A stretch of DNA of 33,580 nucleotides from Nocardia vinacea NBRC 16497 (GTDB taxonomy: Bacteria > Actinomycetota > Actinomycetes > Mycobacteriales > Mycobacteriaceae), in contig NZ_BAGN01000025.1 of the NCBI RefSeq assembly GCF_000308835.1, forward strand, positions 1 to 33,580, in the 5' to 3' direction. This document shows, piece by piece, positions 24,881-32,774 of this stretch. The notes under the pieces were generated by a model. That model was not told the DNA's origin and made no database searches. It saw only the letters and a program-made list of their open reading frames with translations. Position 1 is the stretch's first letter; the number at the start of each line of letters is the position of its first letter. The position numbers and the translations under genes are program-made.

Positions 24881-25519
24881 GTGATAACCGCGACGACCCC
24901 GAAAGGCGAACGGCGTCGCCAGGCTTTGGTAGCGGCCGCCGCCGAGTTGTTACTCGAAGGCGGATTCGATGCGGTGCGGCATCGCTCGGTCGCGACGCGC
25001 GCCGACCTTCCGCTGGCGTCGACGACGTACTACTTCGAGTCGCTCGATGATCTGATCGCGCGAGCGGTCGAATTCAGCGGCAATGCGGAGCTGGACGCGA
25101 TGCGGCGTCGAGTCGGCGAGGTGAGCCACCGCAGACGTGGCGCGGAGGCGACCGTCGACTTGGTGTTGGACCTGCTGGTGGGGTCGGACGGAAACGACGA
25201 GGGCGCACGTGGGCAGCTCATCGCGCGCTATGAGCGTTCGGTGGCCTCGGCGCGCCATCCGGAACTGCGGGAAGTGCAGCTCCGACTAAGGGCGCAGCTG
25301 GACGAATTGCTCGCCGATGTGCTGCGCCGCTCCGATCGGGCGGTTCGGGCGGAGCAGTTGCGCAGGATGGTCGCGGTGGTCGACGGGGCCGTGGTGGCGG
25401 CACTGAGCGAAATGGACCCGGAGCCAAGGCGAATGGCGCGCGGTGCGTTGCTCGAGGTCATCGATATCGTCGCGCCCGCGACGCCGCAGCAGGTCGACAG
25501 GTTCCGGACACTAGACTGA
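24881..25519 (+). CDS. TetR-family regulator
   Basis: A 212-residue regulator. Residues 10-55 are the TetR helix-turn-helix (RRRQALVAAAAELLLEGGFD, RADLPLASTTYYFESLDDLI). The C-terminal ligand domain is Leu- and Arg-rich helices. Starts with GTG. The purB promoter sits in its last codons and purB starts six bases after its stop, so the pair may be co-transcribed in part. A TetR gene near purB is also found in mycobacteria (Rv0775, from memory). Target and ligand unknown. Confidence 0.9.
   Translation: MITATTPKGERRRQALVAAAAELLLEGGFDAVRHRSVATRADLPLASTTYYFESLDDLIARAVEFSGNAELDAMRRRVGEVSHRRRGAEATVDLVLDLLVGSDGNDEGARGQLIARYERSVASARHPELREVQLRLRAQLDELLADVLRRSDRAVRAEQLRRMVAVVDGAVVAALSEMDPEPRRMARGALLEVIDIVAPATPQQVDRFRTLD
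25512..25517 (+). promoter_or_regulatory. -10 element of purB, leaderless type
   Basis: TAGACT overlaps the last codons of the TetR gene and lies eight bases before the GTG of purB at 25526. Confidence 0.45.
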
Positions 25520-25525
25520 CAAGAC

Positions 25526-26947
25526 GTGACCCTTGTCCCGAACGTTCTTGCCACCCGATACGCCAGCCCCGAGTTGGTGCATCTCTGGTCGCCCGAGAAC
25601 AAGATCGTGCTCGAGCGACGGCTGTGGCTGGAGGTGTTGCGGGCGCAGTCCGATCTCGGCATCGATCTGCCCGCTGGCGTCATCGACGATTACGAGCGGG
25701 TCATCGATCAGGTGGATCTCGCCTCGATCGCCGAGCGTGAGCGGGTCACCCGCCACGACGTGAAGGCGCGCATCGAGGAATTCAATGCGCTGGCCGGGCA
25801 TGAGCATGTGCACAAGGGCATGACCAGCCGCGATCTCACCGAGAATGTGGAGCAGCTGCAGATCCGGCTCTCGCTCGAGCATGTGCACGCGCACGGTGTC
25901 GCGGTCGCGGCACGGTTGGCCGAGCGGGCCGCCGAGTACCACACGCTGGTGATGGCGGGTCGTTCGCACAATGTCGCCGCCCAGGCCACCACGCTGGGCA
26001 AGCGGTTCGCCTCCGCCGCCGACGAGCTGTTGATCGCGCTGACCCGCCTGCGGGAGCTCATCGACCGCTACCCGCTGCGCGGTATCAAGGGCCCGATGGG
26101 CACCGCGCAGGACATGCTCGATCTGCTCGGCGGCGATTCGGCCAAGCTTGCGACGCTGGAGCAGCAGGTCGCGCGGCATCTCGGCTTCGCGAATGTGCTG
26201 ACCAGTGTCGGCCAGGTGTATCCGCGCTCGCTCGATCACGACGTACTGTCGGCGCTCGTGCAGGTCGGTGCGGGTCCGTCGTCGTTCGCGCACACCATTC
26301 GGTTGATGGCGGGCCACGAGCTGGTCACCGAGGGCTTCCAGCCCGGCCAGGTCGGCAGTTCCGCCATGCCGCACAAGATGAACACCCGCTCCTGCGAGCG
26401 CGTCAACGGGCTGCAGGTGGTGCTGCGCGGTTACGCCTCGATGGCCGCCGAACTCGCTGGCGCGCAATGGAATGAGGGCGATGTCTTCTGCTCGGTGGTG
26501 CGCCGTGTCGCGCTGCCGGACGCCTTCTTCGCCATCGACGGCATGATCGAAACCTTCCTCACCGTGCTCACCGAATTCGGTGCCTACCCGGCCGTCATCT
26601 CCCGCGAACTCGACCGCTACCTGCCCTTCCTGGCCACCACCCGCATGCTCATCGCGGCCGTGCGCGCCGGGGTGGGCCGCGAAACCGCCCACGAGGTAAT
26701 CAAGGAACACGCGGTAGCCGTCGCCCTCGCCATGCGCGAACAGGGCCGCGAACCCGACCTGCTGGACCGCCTGGCCGCCGACTCCCGCTTCCCCTTGGAC
26801 CGCGCCGAATTGGATGCCGCCCTGGCCGACAAGTCCGCCTTCATCGGCGCGGCCGAAGCCCAGGTTTCCGATGTGGTGGCCGCCGTCCAAAAGCTCGTGG
26901 ACCAGTACCCCGACGCCGCCCGCTACACCCCGTCGCCGATCCTCTAG
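25526..26947 (+). CDS. purB: Adenylosuccinate lyase PurB
   Basis: A 473-residue fumarase-superfamily enzyme that acts twice in purine synthesis, releasing fumarate from SAICAR and from adenylosuccinate. Landmarks are RYASPELVHLWSPENKIVLE, HEHVHKGMTSRDLTEN, AGRSHNVAAQATTLGKRFAS (catalytic His) and the signature QVGSSAMPHKMNTRSCE with the catalytic serine loop. Length matches actinobacterial PurB. Start GTG at 25526. The last 80 codons are C-rich and use GTA and other codons less common in the rest of the gene. Confidence 0.97.
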   Translation: MTLVPNVLATRYASPELVHLWSPENKIVLERRLWLEVLRAQSDLGIDLPAGVIDDYERVIDQVDLASIAERERVTRHDVKARIEEFNALAGHEHVHKGMTSRDLTENVEQLQIRLSLEHVHAHGVAVAARLAERAAEYHTLVMAGRSHNVAAQATTLGKRFASAADELLIALTRLRELIDRYPLRGIKGPMGTAQDMLDLLGGDSAKLATLEQQVARHLGFANVLTSVGQVYPRSLDHDVLSALVQVGAGPSSFAHTIRLMAGHELVTEGFQPGQVGSSAMPHKMNTRSCERVNGLQVVLRGYASMAAELAGAQWNEGDVFCSVVRRVALPDAFFAIDGMIETFLTVLTEFGAYPAVISRELDRYLPFLATTRMLIAAVRAGVGRETAHEVIKEHAVAVALAMREQGREPDLLDRLAADSRFPLDRAELDAALADKSAFIGAAEAQVSDVVAAVQKLVDQYPDAARYTPSPIL

Positions 26948-26969
26948 CCGACCGGCCATAGTGATCGGC

Positions 26970-27392
26970 GTGAATCCGTACACGATCTTTGGGGACATTG
27001 TGGCTGGGCGGGCCGAGGCCAGCCGGGTGTATGAGGACGATGATGTGGTGGCGTTCATGGATATTCGGCCCATGACGCCGGGGCATTTACTCGTGGTGCC
27101 GAAGGTGGCGGCACGGAGTCTGGCGGAATTGGATCCGGCGGTCGGGGGGAAGTTGTTCCAGGTGGCGCAGAAATTGGCGGGGGCGCTGCGGGACAGCGAG
27201 GTGGGGTGTGATGGAGTTAACTTCTTCTTGGCCGACGGAGTGACCGCAGGTCAGGAAGTATTCCATGTGCACCTGCATGTCATTCCGCGGACGCCGGGTG
27301 ACGGGTTCGGATTACGTGGGCGGCCGACCAGTCCACACCGCGCTGATCTGGATTATCTGGCGAGTTCGATCCGCGGCGCGCTCGATCGCTGA
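26970..27392 (+). CDS. HIT-family protein
   Basis: A 140-residue histidine triad protein, the second of the window. VNPYTIFGDIVAGRAEASRV is the usual N-terminus (zinc cysteines replaced), GHLLVVPKVAARSLAEL follows and FHVHLHVIPR is the triad. GTG at 26970 gives the standard family start; CATAGT lies seven bases before it. GTG at 26961 is the other option. The gene is strikingly G-rich at third positions (GTG, GCG, GGG), in contrast to the C-rich end of purB just upstream. Confidence 0.92.
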   Translation: MNPYTIFGDIVAGRAEASRVYEDDDVVAFMDIRPMTPGHLLVVPKVAARSLAELDPAVGGKLFQVAQKLAGALRDSEVGCDGVNFFLADGVTAGQEVFHVHLHVIPRTPGDGFGLRGRPTSPHRADLDYLASSIRGALDR

Positions 27393-27549
27393 GCGGTCGC
27401 CGGGCCGGGCTGTGACTGCCGGTGTCGATGTGAAAGCTGTTATCTGCCGGAAAGTTTGCCGCGGAAACGCCGGATCTGGAATCTCTTCTCCAACGTCTCG
27501 ACGTGAGTTACGTTGAAGGCCATTGTTATGCGGTAATGGAGGTAGGTTC

Positions 27550-28506
27550 GTGCGGCGAACGAAGATTGCTGTTGCGGTGCTGGCCTCTGCGATCGCGTTG
27601 ATGGGCCCCATGCTTGTCGAGCCGGCCACGGCATCGGCCGCACGTATCGATCGAATCGATGAACTGAGCTCGACGCGCTCTGCGCTGTTCATCGAATCGC
27701 CATCGATGGGACGGATCATCCAAGTGCAGGTGCTGCACCCGGCGGGCGGCGGCTCGCATCCGTCCTTCTACCTGTTGGACGGTCTCGATCCGGGCATCAA
27801 CCAGAGCACCTGGACCAATGCCACCGACGCCGAATCCTTCTTCCGGGGCAAGAACGTCAATGTGGTGCTGCCGGTCGGCGGCCAGGCCAGCTACTACACC
27901 GACTGGCAGCGTGACGATCCCAAATTCGGCCGCTACCAGTGGGAAACCTTCCTTACCGAGGAACTGCCGCCGATCATCGACGCCCGATACGGCAATGGCG
28001 TCAATGCCATCGGCGGTCTCTCCATGGGCGGCAATGCGGCCTTCATTCTCGCCGCCCGCCATCCCGAGTTGTACCAGGCGATCTCGGGCTACAGCGCCTG
28101 CCCCGACACAACTCTCGCCATGGGGGCGGTGATGTTCTCCATCGCCAACCGCGGCGGCGACCCGGTGAATATGTGGGGCGGTCCCGGCAGCCCGGCCTGG
28201 GCCGAACACGATGCGGCGGCGCTCGCGGATCGCTTGCGCGGCAAGGCGATCTACCTCTCCACCGGCACCGGCATACCCGGTCCGCACGAGGCCGAGATCA
28301 AACCTCAACTGGGCGAGAACATCGTCCTCGGCGGCCCCGTCGAGGTCGGCGTCAATACCTGCGTCATCTCGTTCGAACAGCGGTTGCGCGCCCTCGGCAT
28401 CCCCGCCGAGATCGACTACAGCCCGACCGGAACCCACTCCTGGTCCTACTGGCAGGACACCCTGCACGCCTCCTGGCCGACCATCGGTCCGGCGATCGGA
28501 GCCTGA
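27550..28506 (+). CDS. Antigen 85-like mycolyltransferase / esterase
   Basis: A 318-residue secreted protein with a signal peptide (RRTKIAVAVLASAIALMGPM) and a likely cut after ATASA at residue 30. The mature protein follows the antigen 85 fold: FYLLDGLDPG, VVLPVGGQASYYTDWQ, GGLSMGGNAAFILA with nucleophile Ser158, and the base in GTHSWSYWQD (His296). Antigen 85 enzymes transfer mycolic acids between trehalose and arabinogalactan outside the membrane. Start GTG at 27550 has a perfect GGAGG site. Its 3' end stops two bases before the convergent DUF2330 gene. Exact acceptor unknown. Confidence 0.9.
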   Translation: MRRTKIAVAVLASAIALMGPMLVEPATASAARIDRIDELSSTRSALFIESPSMGRIIQVQVLHPAGGGSHPSFYLLDGLDPGINQSTWTNATDAESFFRGKNVNVVLPVGGQASYYTDWQRDDPKFGRYQWETFLTEELPPIIDARYGNGVNAIGGLSMGGNAAFILAARHPELYQAISGYSACPDTTLAMGAVMFSIANRGGDPVNMWGGPGSPAWAEHDAAALADRLRGKAIYLSTGTGIPGPHEAEIKPQLGENIVLGGPVEVGVNTCVISFEQRLRALGIPAEIDYSPTGTHSWSYWQDTLHASWPTIGPAIGA

Positions 28507-28508
28507 GG

Positions 28509-29543
28509 TCAGGCCCGCAGCACGCGGACGATGGCGAATACCACGACGATCGCGGCCAGGAAGACCGTGCCGAGGATGACGATGCCCGCGGGAACACCGA
28601 ATAGTTCCACGTTCTCGGTTCGGTGGATCGTCCGGTAGACCTCCGCGTCGCTGGAATCGGCCTCGAAGGTGAAGTCGGAGCGGATATCCGCGGGGCTGTC
28701 GATCGAAATCCGCAGTTCGGTCAGGTAATTGCGGCCATTCGTCGTCACCGGTGCGAGTTCTGGATCCGATGACGCAACCCGGCCTGCGAAATCGACGTGC
28801 ACACTCTGGGCGGTGGCATCGGGATCGGAGCGTCGCACGCGATGCTCGCTCAGCGCGTAAAGATGCACGTACTGGGACTGTTTGGCAGCACTGGACATGC
28901 GCATCGGATAGACGAAACGATCCGAATCGAAGGTCAGCCGCACCGGATCTATTGCGCCGTCGAGTGGTTGGACGCTGGTGAGGCGCATTGCGACGAAGGA
29001 CCAGCCCTCGCGCAGATACGGCTCCAGGGTGGTGACCACCTCGGGGCGCAGCTCGTAGCCGTTGTCGCTCAGCCACTTTCGAATGCCGTCCAGGTTGCCG
29101 CCGGACAGGGTGGTCGCCTCCAGCGGGCCGAGTTGCACGCGGTCGAGGACGGTCGGGCCGCCACCGGCAGCACCCATAGTGCCCTCGCTCGCGGTGTCGC
29201 CGAAACCGGAGCCGAACCATTGGCGCTGGGTGACGACCTTGGGTGCGGTCAAGTTCGCCAGTTCGGTAAAGGTCGCGGCGGAACCGCCCGCGACAGTCGC
29301 CGGTTTCGGCGTCGGCACGATCAGCGCCGCCTGATCGGTACCGGATTTCAGCGCGAGTCGCATGAGCACCGTCTCCCGCTGACCGTCCCAGCTGACCAGC
29401 GCCGTCTCCTCGCGCACCGATGCCAGGTGACCCGGCGGATTGGCGACCCCGCCGCACGCGCATGCGGAAGCCGGTGCGAGCGCGCCGATTCCGGCTGTGG
29501 CGAACAGCATTCCGATGACGGCCAGCAGGTGGACAGCACGCAT
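28509..29543 (-). CDS. DUF2330 membrane-anchored exported protein
   Basis: A 344-residue protein with an N-terminal signal peptide (AVHLLAVIGMLFATAGIGAL) followed by the SACACGG motif typical of DUF2330, a large outer domain with beta-rich LIVPTPKPA and WLSDNGYELRPEV segments, and a C-terminal membrane helix (VILGTVFLAAIVVVFAIV) with a short basic tail. The function of DUF2330 is unknown. Start ATG at 29543; ATG at 29573 is in frame. TAGGCT lies seven bases before 29543. Confidence 0.85.
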   Translation of the reverse strand: MRAVHLLAVIGMLFATAGIGALAPASACACGGVANPPGHLASVREETALVSWDGQRETVLMRLALKSGTDQAALIVPTPKPATVAGGSAATFTELANLTAPKVVTQRQWFGSGFGDTASEGTMGAAGGGPTVLDRVQLGPLEATTLSGGNLDGIRKWLSDNGYELRPEVVTTLEPYLREGWSFVAMRLTSVQPLDGAIDPVRLTFDSDRFVYPMRMSSAAKQSQYVHLYALSEHRVRRSDPDATAQSVHVDFAGRVASSDPELAPVTTNGRNYLTELRISIDSPADIRSDFTFEADSSDAEVYRTIHRTENVELFGVPAGIVILGTVFLAAIVVVFAIVRVLRA

Positions 29544-29550
29544 GGCCGCG

Positions 29551-29556
29551 AGCCTA
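29551..29556 (-). promoter_or_regulatory. -10 element of the DUF2330 gene, leaderless type
   Basis: TAGGCT on the minus strand, seven bases before the ATG at 29543. Confidence 0.45.
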
Positions 29557-29757
29557 ATGGGCTGCGCGGCCATGCGGCCGGACCATCAGGCGCACCGCGT
29601 TTCGCGCAACCCCCAGCTCGGATAGTCGCTGTACCCAGCCGCATGACCTCGCGAGCACATGGACCGTCCAGCAGCCCTTTCGTGCTCGACCGCAGGTCCG
29701 CATCGGGACTTCCGTCGTACTCACCGGTCGGTAAAGGTCCAGGGAGGCGGAACAGAT

Positions 29758-29936
29758 ATGCGCATCGGCGAGTTGGCCGAGACGGCACGCCGAACGAACC
29801 GGCGACACCGTTCCTGGTGGACAAGCTGGCCGAGGAGCGCCGCCGCATCGATCAGGCCATGACCGATCTGCACCGGACGGGCGCGGTACTCGACGAGATC
29901 ATCCGAGCGGCGGGCGGTGCGCAGCCCGAACAGTAG
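29758..29936 (+). pseudogene. Remnant of a MerR-type regulator
   Basis: The first codons, MRIGELAE, are the start of a MerR helix-turn-helix and follow a GGGAGG site. The frame then degenerates into Arg/Trp-rich sequence, while another frame continues with FLVDKLAEERRRIDQAMTDL and VLDEIIRAAGG and stops at 29936. That part resembles the C-terminal coiled-coil helix of MerR proteins. Most of the DNA-binding domain is missing and the two parts are out of frame, so the gene is broken. Confidence 0.5.
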
Positions 29937-29939
29937 GGT
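29934..29939 (+). promoter_or_regulatory. -10 element of the oligopeptidase gene, leaderless type
   Basis: TAGGGT, whose TAG is the stop of the MerR remnant, lies seven bases before the ATG at 29947. The GGAG between them could also act as a weak ribosome site. Confidence 0.4.
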
Positions 29940-29946
29940 GGAGTCC

Positions 29947-32178
29947 ATGGCTCTCGACAGTGGAATCGGAACGCTCGCCGGTCCGGGTGATGTAACGGCC
30001 CCGGTCGCCAAGACGGTGCGCACCGAGCGGGTGCACCATGGCGACGTCTTCATCGATGAGTACGAATGGCTCCGCGATAAAGAAAACCCCGAGGTCATCG
30101 CCTACCTCGAGGCCGAGAACGCCTACACCGAGGCGCAGACCTCCCATCTCGGCGGACTGCGGAACCGGATCTTCGACGAGATCAAGGCGCGCACCCAGGA
30201 GACCGATCTGTCGGTGCCGACCCGGATGGGCGAGTACTGGTACTACTCGCGTAGCTTCGAGGGCAAGCAGTACGGCGTGCACTGCCGCTGTCCCATCGTT
30301 GCCCCGGCGGGAGCGACGGGCGCGGAGGAGGCAGCTCACGTAACCACGGAGCGCCCCGCGAGCGGCGCAATAGATATCGATGCCTGGACCCCGCCGCAAC
30401 TCGAGGTCGATACCGAGATTCCCGGGGAGCAGGTGCTGCTCGACAGCAACGAGGTCGCCGAGGGGCACGACTTCTTCGCACTGGGCGCGTTCTCGGTCAG
30501 CCATGACGGCAACCTGCTCGCGTACTCGGTCGACACCAGCGGTGACGAGCGCTATCTGCTGCGCTTCAAGGATCTGCGCACCGGTGAGGTGCTCGCCGAC
30601 GAGATCGTGGGCACCGCACCCGGCGCGACCTGGTCGCTGGACGGCACGCACGTCTTCTATCAGACCGTCGACGAATCCTGGCGGCCCGACACCGTGTGGC
30701 GGCACCGGCTCGGTACGAGCAAGGATGACGACGTCAAGGTCTTCCACGAGCCCGATGAGCGCTACTGGGTGAGCATCGGCGCGACGCGCTCGGAAAAGTA
30801 CCTGATGATCTGGGTCGGCTCCAAGATCACCACCGAGGGCTGGGTGCTCGAATCCGATAATCCGGAGGGCGACTTCCGGGTCATCATGCCGCGCCGCGAT
30901 GGCGTCGAGTACTCCGCGGAACATGCGGTGGTCGGCGGCGAGGACCGATTCCTGATCCTGCACAACGATGTCGTGGACGGGGTGAAGGCCGAGAACTTCG
31001 TACTCGCCGAGGCGCCGGTATCGGATCCGTCGAATATGACGCTGCTGATCGGCCATCGCGACGATGTGCGGCTCGAGGATATCGATCCGTTCGCCAGTCA
31101 TCTGGTGCTGAGCTACCGGCGTGAAGCACTGACCCGCGTTGCCATTTGGCCGCTGACCGATTCCGGCTACGGCGAGCGGCGCGAACTCGAATTCGATCTG
31201 GAACTCTTCGCGGTCGGTTCCGGCGCCAATCCGGAGTGGGAGCAGCCGACGCTGCGAATCGGGCTGACCTCGTTCATCACGCCGATGCAGGTCTTCGACT
31301 ATGTGCCGGCCACCGGTGAGCTGCTGCTGCGCAAGGAGCAGCCGGTACTCGGCGGCTACGACGCGAACGACTATGAGCAGCACCGGGATTGGGCGATCGC
31401 CGCGGACGGCACCCGGATCCCGATCTCGCTGGTGCGGAAGAAGGGTCTGCCCGCGGGGCCGAAACCGCTGCTGCTGTACGGATACGGCTCTTATGAGGCC
31501 AGTATGGATCCGTCCTTCTCGGTATCGCGGCTTTCGCTGCTCGACCGCGGCATGGTGTTCGCGGTGGCGCATGTGCGCGGCGGCGGTGAAATGGGGCGGC
31601 TCTGGTACGAGAACGGCAAGACGCTCACCAAGAAGAACACCTTCACCGATTTCGTTTCCTGCGCAAGGCATCTCATCGATACCGATGTCACCTCGGCGGA
31701 CCGGGTGATTGCCGACGGCGGCAGTGCGGGCGGCCTGCTGGTGGGTGCGGTAGCGAACCTGGCACCCGAGTTGTTCAAGGGCATCCTGGCCAACGTGCCG
31801 TTCGTCGACCCGCTCACCTCGATCCTCGACCCGTCGCTGCCGCTCACCGTCATCGAATGGGACGAGTGGGGAAATCCATTGGCGGACAAGGACGTCTACG
31901 ACTACATGAAGTCCTACGCGCCCTACGAGAACATCGAAGCCAAGGACTACCCGGCCATTCTGGCCATCACCAGCATCAACGACACCCGCGTGCTCTATGT
32001 CGAACCCGCCAAGTGGGTCGCCAAACTGCGCGCCACCAAGACCGGCGACGCGCCGCTGCTGCTCAAGACCGAAATGAGCGCGGGCCACGGCGGCGTCAGC
32101 GGCCGCTACGAGAAGTGGAAGGAAGTCGCGTTCGAATACGCCTGGGTGCTCGACACCCTCGGCCTGGCCGACGCGTAG
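29947..32178 (+). CDS. ptrB: Oligopeptidase B (protease II)
   Basis: A 743-residue serine peptidase of family S9A, cutting short peptides after Arg or Lys in the cytosol. The N-terminal RVHHGDVFIDEYEWLRDKEN and beta-propeller (RTQETDLSVPTRMGEYWYYS) precede the alpha/beta hydrolase domain with YGYGSYEASMDPSFS, AHVRGGGEMGRLWYENGK, and the triad: Ser593 in DGGSAGGLLVG, Asp679 in INDTRVLY and His714 in SAGHGGVSGR. ATG at 29947 is preferred to an in-frame start at 29917 inside the MerR remnant. M. tuberculosis has ptrBa/ptrBb close to purB (from memory); here the gene is in one piece. Confidence 0.95.
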   Translation: MALDSGIGTLAGPGDVTAPVAKTVRTERVHHGDVFIDEYEWLRDKENPEVIAYLEAENAYTEAQTSHLGGLRNRIFDEIKARTQETDLSVPTRMGEYWYYSRSFEGKQYGVHCRCPIVAPAGATGAEEAAHVTTERPASGAIDIDAWTPPQLEVDTEIPGEQVLLDSNEVAEGHDFFALGAFSVSHDGNLLAYSVDTSGDERYLLRFKDLRTGEVLADEIVGTAPGATWSLDGTHVFYQTVDESWRPDTVWRHRLGTSKDDDVKVFHEPDERYWVSIGATRSEKYLMIWVGSKITTEGWVLESDNPEGDFRVIMPRRDGVEYSAEHAVVGGEDRFLILHNDVVDGVKAENFVLAEAPVSDPSNMTLLIGHRDDVRLEDIDPFASHLVLSYRREALTRVAIWPLTDSGYGERRELEFDLELFAVGSGANPEWEQPTLRIGLTSFITPMQVFDYVPATGELLLRKEQPVLGGYDANDYEQHRDWAIAADGTRIPISLVRKKGLPAGPKPLLLYGYGSYEASMDPSFSVSRLSLLDRGMVFAVAHVRGGGEMGRLWYENGKTLTKKNTFTDFVSCARHLIDTDVTSADRVIADGGSAGGLLVGAVANLAPELFKGILANVPFVDPLTSILDPSLPLTVIEWDEWGNPLADKDVYDYMKSYAPYENIEAKDYPAILAITSINDTRVLYVEPAKWVAKLRATKTGDAPLLLKTEMSAGHGGVSGRYEKWKEVAFEYAWVLDTLGLADA

Positions 32179-32183
32179 CTTCC

Positions 32184-32213
32184 GTGAGCGGCCGGTTCAC
32201 CCCGGCCGCTCAC
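32184..32213. terminator. Bidirectional hairpin between ptrB and marR
   Basis: GTGAGCGGCCGG-TTCACC-CCGGCCGCTCAC is a perfect 12-pair stem. It begins five bases after the ptrB stop and its far end overlaps the stop codon of the convergent MarR gene. Confidence 0.75.
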
Positions 32214-32653
32214 TCGGCGGGTACCAATAGTTTGCCGAGCAGCGTCGTGAGCTGGCGGCGCTCGGCGGCGGTCAGCGCTGCGAACGTCTCGTCGAGGTAG
32301 GCCGGAATCGCCGCCTCCGCCTCGTGCAGCCGTTCGCGGCCCGCATCGGTGATGGTCACGGCGTAGGAGCGCCGGTCGCGCGGATTGCGTTCGCGCCGTA
32401 CGTAATCCGATTTCTCCAGGTCATCGCAGACGCTGACCATGACGCTGCGATCGATCCGCAGTTCCTCGCTCAGCGTCTGCTGCGAGCATGCGCCGACGGT
32501 ATCGAGCATTTTCAATACCAACTGCTGCCCAACGCCCAAACCCTGTGTCGCGGCGTGGATTTCGCCCGCTCTGGCCACCGCGGTCGATGCGCGGCACAGT
32601 GCTATGTCCGGCCGCTCGGCGGCGAGCTGTGGAAAGTAAGTCGGTTTGGTCAT
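32210..32653 (-). CDS. MarR-family regulator
   Basis: A 147-residue winged-helix regulator. The DNA-binding part is QQTLSEELRIDRSVMVSVCD, then DLEKSDYVRRERNPRDRRSY with the DxRxx wing; the outer helices form the dimer. Cys20 and Cys56 could sense oxidants, but this is a guess. Start ATG at 32653, after GTGAGGCACC. It is divergent from a nitroreductase with a shared operator-like region, so it most likely represses both genes. Confidence 0.92.
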   Translation of the reverse strand: MTKPTYFPQLAAERPDIALCRASTAVARAGEIHAATQGLGVGQQLVLKMLDTVGACSQQTLSEELRIDRSVMVSVCDDLEKSDYVRRERNPRDRRSYAVTITDAGRERLHEAEAAIPAYLDETFAALTAAERRQLTTLLGKLLVPAE

Positions 32654-32692
32654 GGTGCCTCACTGTCGGTGGCGCCAGCCTACCATTAATCG

Positions 32693-32738
32693 TCTGCTGG
32701 ACAATTGTTTGACAGCAGATGGTTTGTGGTCATACGGT
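32693..32738. promoter_or_regulatory. Shared operator and divergent promoters of marR and nitroreductase
   Basis: TCTGCTG (32693-32699) and CAGCAGA (32713-32719) form an inverted repeat around ACAATTGT (32701-32708), itself a palindrome. Plus strand: TTGACA at 32709-32714 and TACGGT at 32733-32738, spacer 18. Minus strand: TTGTCC at 32704-32699 and TAGGCT 16 bases on. A protein bound at the repeat would cover both -35 boxes. Confidence 0.6.
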
Positions 32739-32774
32739 CTGATGGTCTGCACGAATCGGCCCGAGGAGTACCCG

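Noticed and set aside
29554..29697. Minus-strand frame ending MVRPHGRAAH upstream of the DUF2330 gene
   Set aside because: It has no ribosome site, is rich in Arg and Val, and matches no family I know; the gap most likely holds only regulatory sequence.
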